Shown here piece after piece: positions 14,811 to 23,764 of a DNA stretch of 37,575 nt. Under the pieces are notes generated by a model. That model was given only the letters and a program-made list of their open reading frames with translations, did no database searches and was not told the origin of the DNA. Source of the DNA: CAZEHO01 sp964511945 (lineage in GTDB: Bacteria > Actinomycetota > Acidimicrobiia > Spongiisociales > UBA11373); the NCBI GenBank assembly GCA_964511945.1, contig CAZEHO010000030.1:1-37575 (forward strand). Direction: 5' to 3'. The first letter of the stretch is position 1. Every line of letters starts with the position of its first letter. Both the position numbers and the translations under genes were made by a program.

Positions 14811-16826
14811 TCAACTGCGGGTTGTCGGCCCGGCCAGCACCAACTCGATGAATGTCGCGACGATCGGGGCGGCGTCGTTGCCTCCCGAACCCCCACCTTC
14901 GACCACCACCGCGAATGCCAATTCGTCCCAGTAGCCGACGAACCAGGCATGGGTGGGCAGGTCGTCGCCGACACCGAACTCGGCGGAGCCGGTCTTCCCC
15001 CGCACGATCTGACCGGCCACCTGCGCCTTGCTTCCGGTGCCCTCGGTGACGGCGTACAGCATCAGCTCGCGCATCGTTTCGGCCACGCCTGCATCGATCG
15101 GCACCAGTTCCGGCAGATCCCCGGTGGCGAGGATGGTCGGTGCCCGCCAGCCTCCGTTGGCGATGGCGGCCGCGACGCTCGCCATCTGCAGCGGGCTGGC
15201 CAGAACCTGCGCCTGCCCGATCGCCGCTGCCGCCCTGGTCGCCAGATCCGGTGGGGCCGGGAACTGGGATTCGGAGAACGGGATCGGCAGGCCGTAGTCG
15301 GTGTTGAACCCGAGCACCTCGGCCCACGCCTTCAGCTCGCCGTCATCCAGGATTCCGGAGAGCTGGCTGAAGGTCGTGTTGCACGACTCGGCGAACGCTC
15401 GTCGGAACTCGACCGTTCCCAGATCCCGCTCGTCGGCGTTGCGGAACACCCGACCGTTGATCGTGACCGTCTCCGGGCAGGCCACTTCATCGCCAGGACC
15501 AATCTGGTCTGCCAGCAGTGCAGTGGCGGTGATGATCTTGAACGTCGACCCGGGCGGATAGAGCCCGCCGAGGGCCCGATCGAAGTCGGTGAGCGGCTGG
15601 GTTGCCGCAGCCCGGATCCCTCCGGTGTCGATGTCGAGCACGACCATGGCCGCCGGCAAGTCGGTGTGGGTGGCCAGCGCCTCGGTGGCGGCAAGCTGCA
15701 GATCGATGTCGAGTGTCGTCTGCGCTGCGGAGGGCGGCTCCCCATCCCGGGACGCGAGTGTCTCCTCGACGCGTCCGAACTGGTTCACCCGGATCACCGA
15801 GAGGTCGGGCAGCCCGGCCAGATCCTGCTGCAGCGCCAGCTCCAGCCCGGAGCGTCCAACCACGTCGTTGGCATCGTACGGCGGGCCGAACAGGGCTAGC
15901 AGCTCAGCCGTGATCGGACCGACGGTCCCGATGAGGAAGTCAGCGAACGGCTCGATGGCGGCCGCTCGGCCGGAGGAAGCCCGGGTCAGCACCCCGCCGA
16001 TGTCCTCGAGCGCCGGGGCGATCTGCTCGTAGGCGGCGGTCGGCATCTCACCGACCGGGAGGAACCAATCGGGCTGCACAGCGGGTCGATTGAGTTCGGT
16101 GGTGACGACATCGGGTTCGATTCCGGCAAGGTCTTCCAGGGCTTCGAGCAGAGTGTCGAGATCGGTGATGCGTTCCGGCACCACGCCGATGATGCTGACC
16201 GGAGCCTGGCTGACGATCGTTTCGCCGTTGATGTCGAGGATCGGCGCCCGCTCCGGCCACTCGGCGGCGAGTTGCAGCGTGTCACCTTCCTCCATGCCCG
16301 GATGGATGATCGACGGGTCCCACTCCACCGCCCATCCGTCTGGGGTCTCGGTGAACGAGAGCGTGGTGACGTAATCCCACTCGCCGGCATCGCGCAGGTC
16401 GAGGGTGATGCCGACATCCACCTCCGGGGTCTCGGCGTCGGGCCGGTCGGCGATGATCACGGTGGAGACCTTCTCCACCACGAGTGCCTCCCAGGTGTCC
16501 TGGAAGAACTGGCCGACGTCGTCGGGGGCGCCGGTCAGGGCTTGGCTGATCGCATCCCAATCGGCGGCGGCGAGGGCGTCTCCGAATCCGCGGGCTGCGT
16601 CGATGACCTCATCGCGGTCGTCGGACTCGAGCCGCTGTCCCGGTTCTGTGGTGGTCGTCGACGTCGAGGTGCTGGTCGTCGACGGCGGTTCGAAGGGCGA
16701 GCCGGGATCCTCCGGCGCGGTGGTTGTGGTGGTGGTGAAGGCTTCCCCGGGGCCGACTCCGCCCTGGTTGGCGCAGGCGGAAACGATGAGCACCAGGACC
16801 ATTGCCAACCCGACCCGAACCCGCAT
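14811..16826 (-). CDS. Penicillin-binding transpeptidase lipoprotein
   Basis: A 671-residue peptidoglycan transpeptidase. It begins with a lipoprotein signal whose lipobox is IVSAC (Cys18), then a Thr-rich linker (about residues 30-62). Residues 68-175 resemble the NTF2-like N-terminal domain found in MecA-type class B proteins, followed by a dimerisation region. The transpeptidase domain has all three active-site motifs: S427-T-F-K430, S481-C-N483 and K611-T-G613. No transglycosylase domain is present. It should cross-link peptidoglycan outside the membrane or act as a low-affinity beta-lactam target. The ATG at 16826 lies 7 bases after TACCAT, a leaderless-type start. The Thr-rich linker is common in Acidimicrobiia-like secreted proteins. 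Confidence 0.92.
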   Translation of the reverse strand: MRVRVGLAMVLVLIVSACANQGGVGPGEAFTTTTTTAPEDPGSPFEPPSTTSTSTSTTTTEPGQRLESDDRDEVIDAARGFGDALAAADWDAISQALTGAPDDVGQFFQDTWEALVVEKVSTVIIADRPDAETPEVDVGITLDLRDAGEWDYVTTLSFTETPDGWAVEWDPSIIHPGMEEGDTLQLAAEWPERAPILDINGETIVSQAPVSIIGVVPERITDLDTLLEALEDLAGIEPDVVTTELNRPAVQPDWFLPVGEMPTAAYEQIAPALEDIGGVLTRASSGRAAAIEPFADFLIGTVGPITAELLALFGPPYDANDVVGRSGLELALQQDLAGLPDLSVIRVNQFGRVEETLASRDGEPPSAAQTTLDIDLQLAATEALATHTDLPAAMVVLDIDTGGIRAAATQPLTDFDRALGGLYPPGSTFKIITATALLADQIGPGDEVACPETVTINGRVFRNADERDLGTVEFRRAFAESCNTTFSQLSGILDDGELKAWAEVLGFNTDYGLPIPFSESQFPAPPDLATRAAAAIGQAQVLASPLQMASVAAAIANGGWRAPTILATGDLPELVPIDAGVAETMRELMLYAVTEGTGSKAQVAGQIVRGKTGSAEFGVGDDLPTHAWFVGYWDELAFAVVVEGGGSGGNDAAPIVATFIELVLAGPTTRS

Positions 16827-17006
16827 GGCCGGAATGGTAGGGGGTGCCTGTGCTATGGGGAGCCCGCCCGGCGACGCATGTCGCGTTATCGACGGCCGGT
16901 CATCGCCGCTCGCGGTGTCATCGGCTCGGCCGTTCCTTCGCCCAGGAGCGACTCTCGCCTGCGTCCTTGCGAGCGGCGCGCCTGGCCGCCGATCTCCGCA
17001 ACTGCG

Positions 17007-17780
17007 TCACCGGGCAGACTCCTTGACCGCCACCACGAACAGCCGTCGCATCGGGAAGAGCGTCGTGCCATCCGGTCGGAGCGGATACGCCTCACGGAGC
17101 CGGGCGGCGTAGTCCGCCATGAAGGCCTCGGCGTCCGGTCCCAACTCCTCGAGGTAGAAACGGGCGGCGGTGCCCCTGGTCCATTGGGCGACCGGATCGG
17201 GTCCGCTGAGGACCTGGACGTAGATGGTCTCCCACACCTCAACCGATTCGCAGGTGGCGGTGAGGAACTCGTAGTACCGGGTCGGTTCTTGGACCGCAGG
17301 ATCGGTGGAGAGATGGCCGACCCGGTCGGCCCAATCCGGGTCACGGGCCGTCTCGTAGAGCAGGGCGTGGGAGGGGAGATCGAAGTTGCGCGGCATCTGC
17401 ACCGCCAGCACCCCACCCGGTGTGAGATGGCCCGCGAGGCGGGGGAAGAGGCGCTCGTGGTCGGGAACCCAATGGAGTGAGGCGTTGGCGAAGATCACGC
17501 CGACCGGACCCCTGGGTGCCCAGTCCTCGATCGGGCCCCGTACCCAGGTGATGCCCGGCAGTTCCCTGGCCTGCTCGAGCATCTCGCTAGATGAATCCAG
17601 CCCGGTGACATCCGCACCCGGCCAGCGCTCCCGAAGGAGCCGGGTGATGTTGCCCGTTCCGCACCCGAGATCCCACACCGTTTCGGGGTCGATCAGGGGG
17701 ATTCGGCTGAGCAAGTCGAGCGCCGGCCGGATCCGGTGATCGGCGAAGTGCAGGTACTGGTCGGGGTCCCAGTTGGGCAT
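17007..17780 (-). CDS. tam: Trans-aconitate 2-methyltransferase
   Basis: A 257-residue class I SAM-dependent methyltransferase that esterifies trans-aconitate, an inhibitor by-product of the TCA cycle. The family opening MPNWDPDQYLHFADHRIRPA and motif I (VWDLGCGTGNITRLLRERWP) are clear. VTGLDSSSEML is motif II, and FANASLHWVPDHERLFPRL, MPRNFDLPSH and RYYEFL are specific to Tam. Its length is normal for the family. The ATG at 17780 follows TACTCT with a 6-base gap, and the frame upstream has no similarity. It is divergent from the lipoprotein gene at 17886. Confidence 0.93.
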   Translation of the reverse strand: MPNWDPDQYLHFADHRIRPALDLLSRIPLIDPETVWDLGCGTGNITRLLRERWPGADVTGLDSSSEMLEQARELPGITWVRGPIEDWAPRGPVGVIFANASLHWVPDHERLFPRLAGHLTPGGVLAVQMPRNFDLPSHALLYETARDPDWADRVGHLSTDPAVQEPTRYYEFLTATCESVEVWETIYVQVLSGPDPVAQWTRGTAARFYLEELGPDAEAFMADYAARLREAYPLRPDGTTLFPMRRLFVVAVKESAR

Positions 17781-17885
17781 GCGGGCAGAGTAGAGAGCCC
17801 TACAGCGTCGTTTCGCTCGGTGTGAGCGAGCATCAGGGCTGCCCGCCGTAGCCGACAACTCGTCATCGCGCGCACAATGGCCGCT

Positions 17886-18758
17886 ATGCGACGCCTCGTC
17901 GTTCTCCTGCTCCTGATCGCCGGGTGTGCGTTTGAAGGAGTCGAGCCTCCGTCAACGCAGCCGTCATCGATCTGCGCCGTGTTCGGCGCGCCCCAGGAAA
18001 CCGGCATGCTGCTGGAGGACGGGCTGACCGAGGTCTCGGGGATCGCCGCCAGTAGCACCAACCCCGGCGTGCTGTGGGTCCACAACGACTCCGGATCCGG
18101 TCCCGTCGTGTGGGCGATCGATCCGGCAGGGCGGAAGTTGGCGCGGGTCGACGTCGATGGCTCCGATGCGCTCGATTGGGAGGACATCGCCCTCGCCGAC
18201 GGCCGCCTCTACGTCGCGGACATCGGCGACAACGAGGCAGTCCGGCCCGACGTGACGATCTACCGGTTCGTCGAACCCGAAGTGACCGACGGAGAGGTGC
18301 AGGCCGATGTTCTCACGGTGATCTACCCCGGTGAACCGGCCGATGCCGAGGCGTTCCTCGTCGATCCGATCTCCGGTGACGGGTTCATCATCACCAAGCG
18401 GATCCTGGGCCCGGGGTGCATTCTGCGGGTCCCTGCCGCCGGGTGGGAGGCCGGCGCGGTGATCGCGGAGCCGGTCGGGGAGATCGGGATCGGGACGTTC
18501 GCATTGGCCGGGGGACCGGTGACCGGTGGCGACATCACCGCGGCTGGGTCGGTGATTGCTCTCCGGACCTATGCCGACGTGTGGATCTGGGAGCGGCCCG
18601 AAGGCAGTGACGTCGGGGAGGTGCTGCAGGGCAGTCCATGTGCGGCACCATCACCCGGCGACGGACTCGTGGAGGCGATCGGCTTCGACGGCGACGGTGG
18701 GTACTGGACGATCGCCGAAGGTGAGGGCGCCCCGGTGTGGTGGGTTCCGCGGGGGTAA
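17886..18758 (+). CDS. Putative lipoprotein, beta-propeller-like
   Basis: A 290-residue secreted protein of unknown function. The signal peptide MRRLVVLLLLIAGC ends in a lipobox with Cys14. The rest has short strand repeats such as LWVHNDSGSGPVVWAIDPAGRKLARVDVDGSDALDWEDIALADGRLYVADIGDN, which resemble blades of a propeller as in esterase-like or SdiA-type phytase-like domains; the acidic DWEDIA and DIGDN motifs could bind calcium. I would not give it an enzymatic role. The ATG at 17886 is preferred to 17877 because it starts the signal peptide directly and lies 7 bases after CACAAT. A single-gene unit followed by repeats. Confidence 0.75.
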   Translation: MRRLVVLLLLIAGCAFEGVEPPSTQPSSICAVFGAPQETGMLLEDGLTEVSGIAASSTNPGVLWVHNDSGSGPVVWAIDPAGRKLARVDVDGSDALDWEDIALADGRLYVADIGDNEAVRPDVTIYRFVEPEVTDGEVQADVLTVIYPGEPADAEAFLVDPISGDGFIITKRILGPGCILRVPAAGWEAGAVIAEPVGEIGIGTFALAGGPVTGGDITAAGSVIALRTYADVWIWERPEGSDVGEVLQGSPCAAPSPGDGLVEAIGFDGDGGYWTIAEGEGAPVWWVPRG

Positions 18759-18764
18759 ATCTCC

Positions 18765-18955
18765 CTTTCCCCGAATCGGTGCGATTCGGGGTGCACCGCG
18801 CCGTAGCGGGTCTCTCCGGATCTTCTTCCTACCTCCCTTCCGATTCGGCACCATTTGGCGCCGAATCACCTTCCACCGCAAGGGGGGAAGGGAAGAGGAG
18901 AGAGGGGTTCGCTCGACACCTTGTGGGGGAGGCTGAGGGGGTACCAGACACGGCA
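18765..18955. repeat. Repeat cluster with P1 and P4 relatives
   Basis: A P1 hairpin (18769-18778 with 18782-18791, CCCCGAATCG, loop GTG) is followed by a reverse-oriented P4-like unit at about 18831-18896. That unit contains GATTCGGCACC/GGCGCCGAATC (18842-18852 with 18857-18867, one mismatch) and CCTTCC-ACCGCAAG-GGGGGAAGG. The gap separates convergent genes and contains no coding frame. Confidence 0.7.
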
Positions 18956-18982
18956 GTGCCCGGCTCCACAGGAGCCGGGCAC
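18956..18982 (-). terminator. Terminator hairpin of the SH3 protein gene
   Basis: A perfect 12-base-pair stem GTGCCCGGCTCC/GGAGCCGGGCAC with loop ACA (18956-18967 with 18971-18982). It lies 17 bases past the stop codon of the minus-strand gene at 18999. Confidence 0.7.
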
Positions 18983-18998
18983 CACTACTTGCTTCGGT

Positions 18999-20474
18999 CT
19001 ACTTCTTCTGGAGGCCTCCGACCAGCATGATCACGCCGCCCACGGCCACGATGTACGGGGCAAAGCCGATCCAGTCGCCGAAGGCATCGCTGGCGGATCC
19101 GCCGCCGTCGCTGATCGCTCTGATCACCTGGATGATGAACGCCACGCCGATGGCCAGCAGCAGGAACCCGACCACCGCTGCAATCCTCGGATCCAGTTGG
19201 GCGAACAGCCCGACCGCCAGGCCGAGCACCGCCAGGATCAGAATCACGTACGCCAGGTCGAAGCTACTTGCCGAGGTGTAGTCCCACAGGAACGGCATCG
19301 GCACGTCGAACCCGTTGGCGGATCCGGCGAACGGGTTCCTCAACCAGGGCAGGATCACTGCGATCCCGGCCGCCAGGGCTCCGATCGTCGGCATGATCCG
19401 TACTGCCAGGTTGCCGAGCATCACCGTGCCCGCTCCGGTGCCGGCGGCCGCTGCTGCCCCGCCCCCGCCGTAGGCCCCGGCGCCGAGCACCGGAAGGTTG
19501 CGGGAGTCGACCCACCCGGTCCAGCCGTTCGACCCGGTCACCTTGGCCCAGGCCCCCCGCTGCTCATCGACCCGGAGCTGCACCCGCTCTGCCAACTGGG
19601 TCACCGGCTGCAGTTGCGGATTCGGCTCCGACCAGGCAGGCATCCCGCCCGCCGGCACCTCGTGGGTCGGTGCCCACGCAGCCGCCTGCTGAGGCTGCGC
19701 GTATGGCTGCTGATATGCCTGCTGTGCCGGCTGCGGCTGCACCGGCTGCGGCTGCACGGGTTGCTGCTGCGCGGGTTGCTGAACCTGCGGCTGCGGCTGG
19801 GTCTGCTGAACCTGCGGCTGCGGCGCCGGCTTCACCGGCTCGGGCTGGGCGGCCGCGACGCCGATGGCCTGTAGTTGGCGGCCGTCGACCCACCCGCCCC
19901 ATCCGTCGGACCGGGAGACCTTTGCCCAAGCACCCCGCTCCTCCGCGACCTTCACCTCGATGGGCTCCTGGAACTGGGCGATCGGCTGCGCCGTCGGATT
20001 GGGTTCGGGCCATACCTTCATGCCGGACACGACTCGGTGGGTCGCGGCCCACGCCGGCTCGGCAGCGGCTGCCGCTGCCGGCTGCAGTGGCTCGGCGACT
20101 GCCGTCGGCTCGGGTTCCGGTTCCGGCTGTGCGGCTACCGCCGGGGTGGCCGCCAGTGCTTGTGCTGCCCGGCCAACGGAGTACACCGCCTCCATGAACG
20201 CCTGGGTGGTCATGCCGTCGATATAGACGGGATGGCTGATAACGACTTCGGACCCCTCCGTCGCCGCGCGGGCCATCGGGGCTCCGCTGAGCGCGCCCCG
20301 CGCAGTCGCTTCGTCACCAGCAGCGCGGTGAGTGATGACAATTCGCATGTCGTTGGCATCGAGCGTCAGTTGATGGCCTTCGAACACTATCGAGGGTGGA
20401 TCCCCGTCGGCGAACTCCATTCCGGGCTCGCCCTCACACCACGCCGCAATCCGGCTCAAGACTTCGTCGCTCAC
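18999..20474 (-). CDS. Tandem SH3-like, Gln/Pro-rich membrane protein
   Basis: A 491-residue protein of unknown role. Residues 1-107 form a globular region ending MTTQAFMEAVYSVGRAAQAL. Two SH3-like repeats follow, each beginning WAxTHxV and containing EPNPxxQPxxQ, RGAWAKVxxSxGWxGWVDxRxL (about 140-203 and 265-328). They are separated by a Gln-Pro-Val-rich linker of about 60 residues. The last 150 residues have about four transmembrane segments. SH3-like domains of this type often bind cell-wall peptides, but here they precede the membrane segments, so their side of the membrane is unclear. The GTG at 20474 has a perfect AAGGAG site; the upstream frame is excluded. Confidence 0.8.
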   Translation of the reverse strand: MSDEVLSRIAAWCEGEPGMEFADGDPPSIVFEGHQLTLDANDMRIVITHRAAGDEATARGALSGAPMARAATEGSEVVISHPVYIDGMTTQAFMEAVYSVGRAAQALAATPAVAAQPEPEPEPTAVAEPLQPAAAAAAEPAWAATHRVVSGMKVWPEPNPTAQPIAQFQEPIEVKVAEERGAWAKVSRSDGWGGWVDGRQLQAIGVAAAQPEPVKPAPQPQVQQTQPQPQVQQPAQQQPVQPQPVQPQPAQQAYQQPYAQPQQAAAWAPTHEVPAGGMPAWSEPNPQLQPVTQLAERVQLRVDEQRGAWAKVTGSNGWTGWVDSRNLPVLGAGAYGGGGAAAAAGTGAGTVMLGNLAVRIMPTIGALAAGIAVILPWLRNPFAGSANGFDVPMPFLWDYTSASSFDLAYVILILAVLGLAVGLFAQLDPRIAAVVGFLLLAIGVAFIIQVIRAISDGGGSASDAFGDWIGFAPYIVAVGGVIMLVGGLQKK

Positions 20475-20597
20475 CGGAGCTCCTTCCCCGGCCCTTCCAG
20501 GCCGCGCCGCAACGGTGCCGTCCCACGTCTCGGCACCGGTTGGTTCCGACCTCACAGTACTCCCGGGGCGGGTCGTGATGTCGGAGGAGAGGCTGAG

Positions 20598-20990
20598 CTA
20601 CCCGACGCCGGCGTCGCGTTCCGGCGCGGCGAGCAGTTCCACCACGGCGTTGCTCAGCGTGGTGGGTTCGAACGGTTTGGTCATGAATGCGTCGGCGCCC
20701 TGGCGGTCGGCCCGGATCCGATACTCCTCCTGGGCGTGAGCCGTTAGTACCAGCACGGGTGTCTTGGCAGCCAGGGGATCGCGGCGGACCCGATCGAGCA
20801 CCTCCCACCCGTCACATCCGGGCAGGCCGATGTCGAGGATCATCAACGCCGGCGGATCGCTGAGCGCCGCCTCGACGCCCGACGGGCCGTCGGTGGCGCT
20901 CGTGATCTCGCGGCCCACGTCGCGCAGACATACCGCTACAAGCCGCTGGATCAGCGGCGAATCCTCCACAACAAGGATGTGGCCGGGCAA
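20598..20990 (-). CDS. Stand-alone response regulator receiver protein
   Basis: A 130-residue single-domain response regulator (CheY-like). The product starts PGHILVVEDSPLIQRLV with the acidic pair Glu9-Asp10. Asp53 in MILDIGLPGCDGW is the phosphorylation site, with Thr83 in VLTAHAQ and Lys105 in MTKPFEP as switch residues. There is no output domain. I chose the TTG at 20990 because a GGAGG site (21000-20996) sits 5 bases before it; the in-frame ATG at 21011 would add seven residues. No histidine kinase is adjacent, so its partner is elsewhere. It is divergent from the YbdK-type gene. Confidence 0.88.
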   Translation of the reverse strand: MPGHILVVEDSPLIQRLVAVCLRDVGREITSATDGPSGVEAALSDPPALMILDIGLPGCDGWEVLDRVRRDPLAAKTPVLVLTAHAQEEYRIRADRQGADAFMTKPFEPTTLSNAVVELLAAPERDAGVG

Positions 20991-21105
20991 ACAGACCTCC
21001 GTTCTTAACATGTCATGTCGGCAGACGACCCACGCGACTTGACCGAAGTGGTCGACCCGGGATTTCGCGGCCGGTATGGTTCGCAGCCCCGACGAGGAGA
21101 CATCG

Positions 21106-22242
21106 GTGTCGGTGCCGAGGCCGTCCTTCACCCTGGGCGTCGAGGAGGAATACCTCCTCGTCGATCCTGCAACCCGGGATCTCGTGGATGATCCACCCCC
21201 GGAGATGATGCATCGGTGCGAAGAGATCCTCGGCCCTCAGGTCACCGCCGAGTTCCTCCGGGCCCAGGTCGAGGTGGGAACCCGGGTCTGCAAGAACATC
21301 GCCGAGGTCCGGGACGATCTGACCCGGCTACGCCGCACCGTGATCGACGTCGCCGCCGAGCACGGCATGGCGGTGATCGCCGCCTCCACCCATCCGTTTG
21401 CCCACTGGGGTCGCCAGCAGGTCACCGCCAAGGAGCGTTACCAGCTGCTCGCTCGCGACCTGCAGGTCGTGGTGCGGCGGCTGATGATCGGCGGGATGCA
21501 CGTGCACCTCGGCATTGAGGATCCCGATCTGCGGATCGACCTGCTCGATCAGGTGACCTACTTCGTGCCTCACCTGCTGGCACTGAGTACGTCTTCGCCG
21601 TTCTGGCAGGGGAACCGCACCGGGCTCAAGAGCTATCGCCTCAGTGTGTTCCGCTCCATGCCTCGCTCCGGGCTGCCGGAGCAGTTCAGTAGCTGGGGTG
21701 AGTACCGGCGCCACGTGAACGTGCTGGTCGAAGCCGGGCTCATCGAGGATGCTTCGCATCTGTGGTGGGACATCCGTCCGTCGGAACGGTTCCCCACGGT
21801 CGAGATGCGGATCACCGACATCTGCACTCGGGTCGACGACGGCGTGACGGTGGCGGCCCTGTATCTGTCGATCATGGGGATGCTTTACGAGCGCCGCACC
21901 GAGAATCAGCGCTGGCGGAAGTACGCCAACATGCTCATCTCCGAGAACGTGTGGCAGGCGCAGCGTCACGGCGTCGAGGGGAATCTGGTCGACTACGGCA
22001 AGGGTGAGCAGGTGCCCTATCACGAGCTCGTCGAGGAGCTGATCGAGCTGGTCCGGACCAACGCAGAGGAGTTCGGTTGTTTTGCCGAGGTCGAGGCCGC
22101 CCGCGACATCGTTGCCCGGGGAACGAGCGCCGATCACCAGTTGACCACCTACGAGCAGGCCCGAGCCGAAGGTGCCAGTGAGCACGAGGCGCTGCAGAAG
22201 GTCGTCGATCTGCTGGTCGAGGAAACCCGGTTGGGGGTCTGA
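21106..22242 (+). CDS. YbdK-family carboxylate-amine ligase
   Basis: A 378-residue ATP-dependent ligase of the glutamate-cysteine ligase 2 family. The opening FTLGVEEEYLLVDPATRDLV is diagnostic. HPFAHWG, MIGGMHVHLGIEDPDLRIDLLDQ and the WWDIRPSERFPTVEMRITDIC stretch hold the metal- and glutamate-binding residues. YbdK members show weak gamma-glutamylcysteine ligase activity, and in actinobacteria related proteins act in mycothiol-like or unknown conjugation steps; the real substrate here is not known. The GTG at 21106 is favoured by a GAGGAG site (21094-21099); the ATG at 21076 is in frame but has none. Confidence 0.88.
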   Translation: MSVPRPSFTLGVEEEYLLVDPATRDLVDDPPPEMMHRCEEILGPQVTAEFLRAQVEVGTRVCKNIAEVRDDLTRLRRTVIDVAAEHGMAVIAASTHPFAHWGRQQVTAKERYQLLARDLQVVVRRLMIGGMHVHLGIEDPDLRIDLLDQVTYFVPHLLALSTSSPFWQGNRTGLKSYRLSVFRSMPRSGLPEQFSSWGEYRRHVNVLVEAGLIEDASHLWWDIRPSERFPTVEMRITDICTRVDDGVTVAALYLSIMGMLYERRTENQRWRKYANMLISENVWQAQRHGVEGNLVDYGKGEQVPYHELVEELIELVRTNAEEFGCFAEVEAARDIVARGTSADHQLTTYEQARAEGASEHEALQKVVDLLVEETRLGV

Positions 22243-22262
22243 CTACTGAGAACCGACCGGCA

Positions 22263-22285
22263 GGACAACCTTGCGAGTGTTGTCC
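22263..22285 (+). other. Small hairpin between ybdK-type gene and tldD
   Basis: GGACAAC (22263-22269) and GTTGTCC (22279-22285) form a perfect 7-base-pair stem with a 9-base loop. It could be a weak terminator for the upstream gene or a regulatory site for tldD. Confidence 0.35.
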
Positions 22286-22324
22286 ACCGTTACCATCAGC
22301 CGGTCGCCGTCCAAGGGACTGATC

Positions 22325-23764
22325 GTGTTCGATTACGCAAGTGCTGCGGTCGAAGGCGCGCTGGCGGCGGGAGCCTCGTATGCGGATGCCCGGGTGATCC
22401 TGGCCCGCAACGAAACCATCGAGGTTCTCAACGGGCGCGTCGAACGTGTCGATCGCACCGAGACCGCCGGGGTCGGGGTGAGGGCCCTGGTGGGCTCTTC
22501 CTGGGGGTTCTTCTCCACCGCGGACCTCACCGATGCTGCGGCCCGCGCTGCCGGCAACCGGGCTGCCGAAACCGCCCGGGCCTCAGCGATGGTCGCCGGC
22601 GAGCCACTGGTGCTGGCCGACGTGCCGGTGACGACCGCCGAGTACGAGACTCCCTTTGAGGAGGCTCCGTTCGAGGTGCCGCTGTCGGAGAAGGTCGACA
22701 TGCTGGTCGGGGTGACCGAGACCATGGTCGCCGTCGATGGGATTGCTCTCGCCCGCGGCTCGCTGGCGTTCTGGGACACCGACAAGTGGTTCGTGTCGTC
22801 CCAGGGTCACCGGATCCACCAGCACCTGGTCGAATCCGGCGGTGGGTTCGATTCCACCGCAATCGGCGAGGCCGAGACCCAGCGCCGCTCCTACCCGCAG
22901 TCATTTGGCCAGTTCGAGACCGGCGGCTACGAAGTCATCCGCCGTTGGGATTACCCGGGCAACGCGGGGCGCATCGCTGAGGAGGCAGCCGCACTGCTGA
23001 GCGCCGATGAGTGTCCCGAGGGTGAGAAGACGATCATCCTCGAAGCCAGCCAACTGGCACTGCAGATCCACGAATCGGTCGGGCACGCCATCGAACTTGA
23101 CCGCATTCTCGGGTGGGAAGCCGCCTTCGCCGGGACCTCGCACCTGGAGTTGGAGAAGCTCGGCACCCACCGGTACGGCTCCGAGCTGATGCAGATCACA
23201 GCCGATGCCACCCTGCCGGGAGCGCTCGGCACATTCGGCTACGACGACGAAGGCACTCCCGCCCAGTGTGTGGACATCGTCAAGGACGGCGTCTGGGTCG
23301 GTGTCCTCTCCGGGCGGGATTCCGCCGCCATGGCCGGGCTGGCGCCCGGCGGCATGGTGCGGGGTGATGGCCACAACCGCCTCCCGATGGTGCGGATGAC
23401 CAACGTCGGGCTGAAGCCGGGCGATTACTCGCTGGAGGAGATGATCGCGGCCACCGACGACGGCATCTACATGGCCACCAACCGCTCGTGGTCGATCGAC
23501 GACAGGCGGCTCAACTTCCAGTTCGGAACCGAGATCGGCTGGGAGATCAAGAACGGCAAGCTGGGCCGGATGCTCAAGAACCCCACCTACACAGGCATCA
23601 CCCCGCAGTTCTGGGCCGAGCTCGACATGCTCGGCGGCGAGGACGAATGGGTGCATTGGGGGACTCCGAACTGCGGCAAGGGACAGCCGATGCAGGTGGC
23701 CCACACCGGCCACTCGGCATCGCCCGGCCGCTTCACGACCGTGCGTGTGGGGGTGAAGGGATGA
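22325..23764 (+). CDS. tldD: TldD metalloprotease subunit
   Basis: TldD is the catalytic half of the TldD-TldE protease, which trims unfolded peptides, releases leader peptides from microcins and affects antitoxin turnover. This product has 479 residues. The zinc motif HESVGH (residues 249-254) is intact in LALQIHESVGHAIELDRILGWE, and DDEGTPAQ and the C-terminal GTPNCGKGQPMQVAHTGHSASP region are conserved. The start is the GTG at 22325, after an AAGGGA site; the longer frame from 22271 is not conserved. The stop codon overlaps the tldE start (ATGA), so the two are cotranslated as expected for a heterodimer. No obvious peptide substrate gene is next to it. Confidence 0.94.
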   Translation: MFDYASAAVEGALAAGASYADARVILARNETIEVLNGRVERVDRTETAGVGVRALVGSSWGFFSTADLTDAAARAAGNRAAETARASAMVAGEPLVLADVPVTTAEYETPFEEAPFEVPLSEKVDMLVGVTETMVAVDGIALARGSLAFWDTDKWFVSSQGHRIHQHLVESGGGFDSTAIGEAETQRRSYPQSFGQFETGGYEVIRRWDYPGNAGRIAEEAAALLSADECPEGEKTIILEASQLALQIHESVGHAIELDRILGWEAAFAGTSHLELEKLGTHRYGSELMQITADATLPGALGTFGYDDEGTPAQCVDIVKDGVWVGVLSGRDSAAMAGLAPGGMVRGDGHNRLPMVRMTNVGLKPGDYSLEEMIAATDDGIYMATNRSWSIDDRRLNFQFGTEIGWEIKNGKLGRMLKNPTYTGITPQFWAELDMLGGEDEWVHWGTPNCGKGQPMQVAHTGHSASPGRFTTVRVGVKG

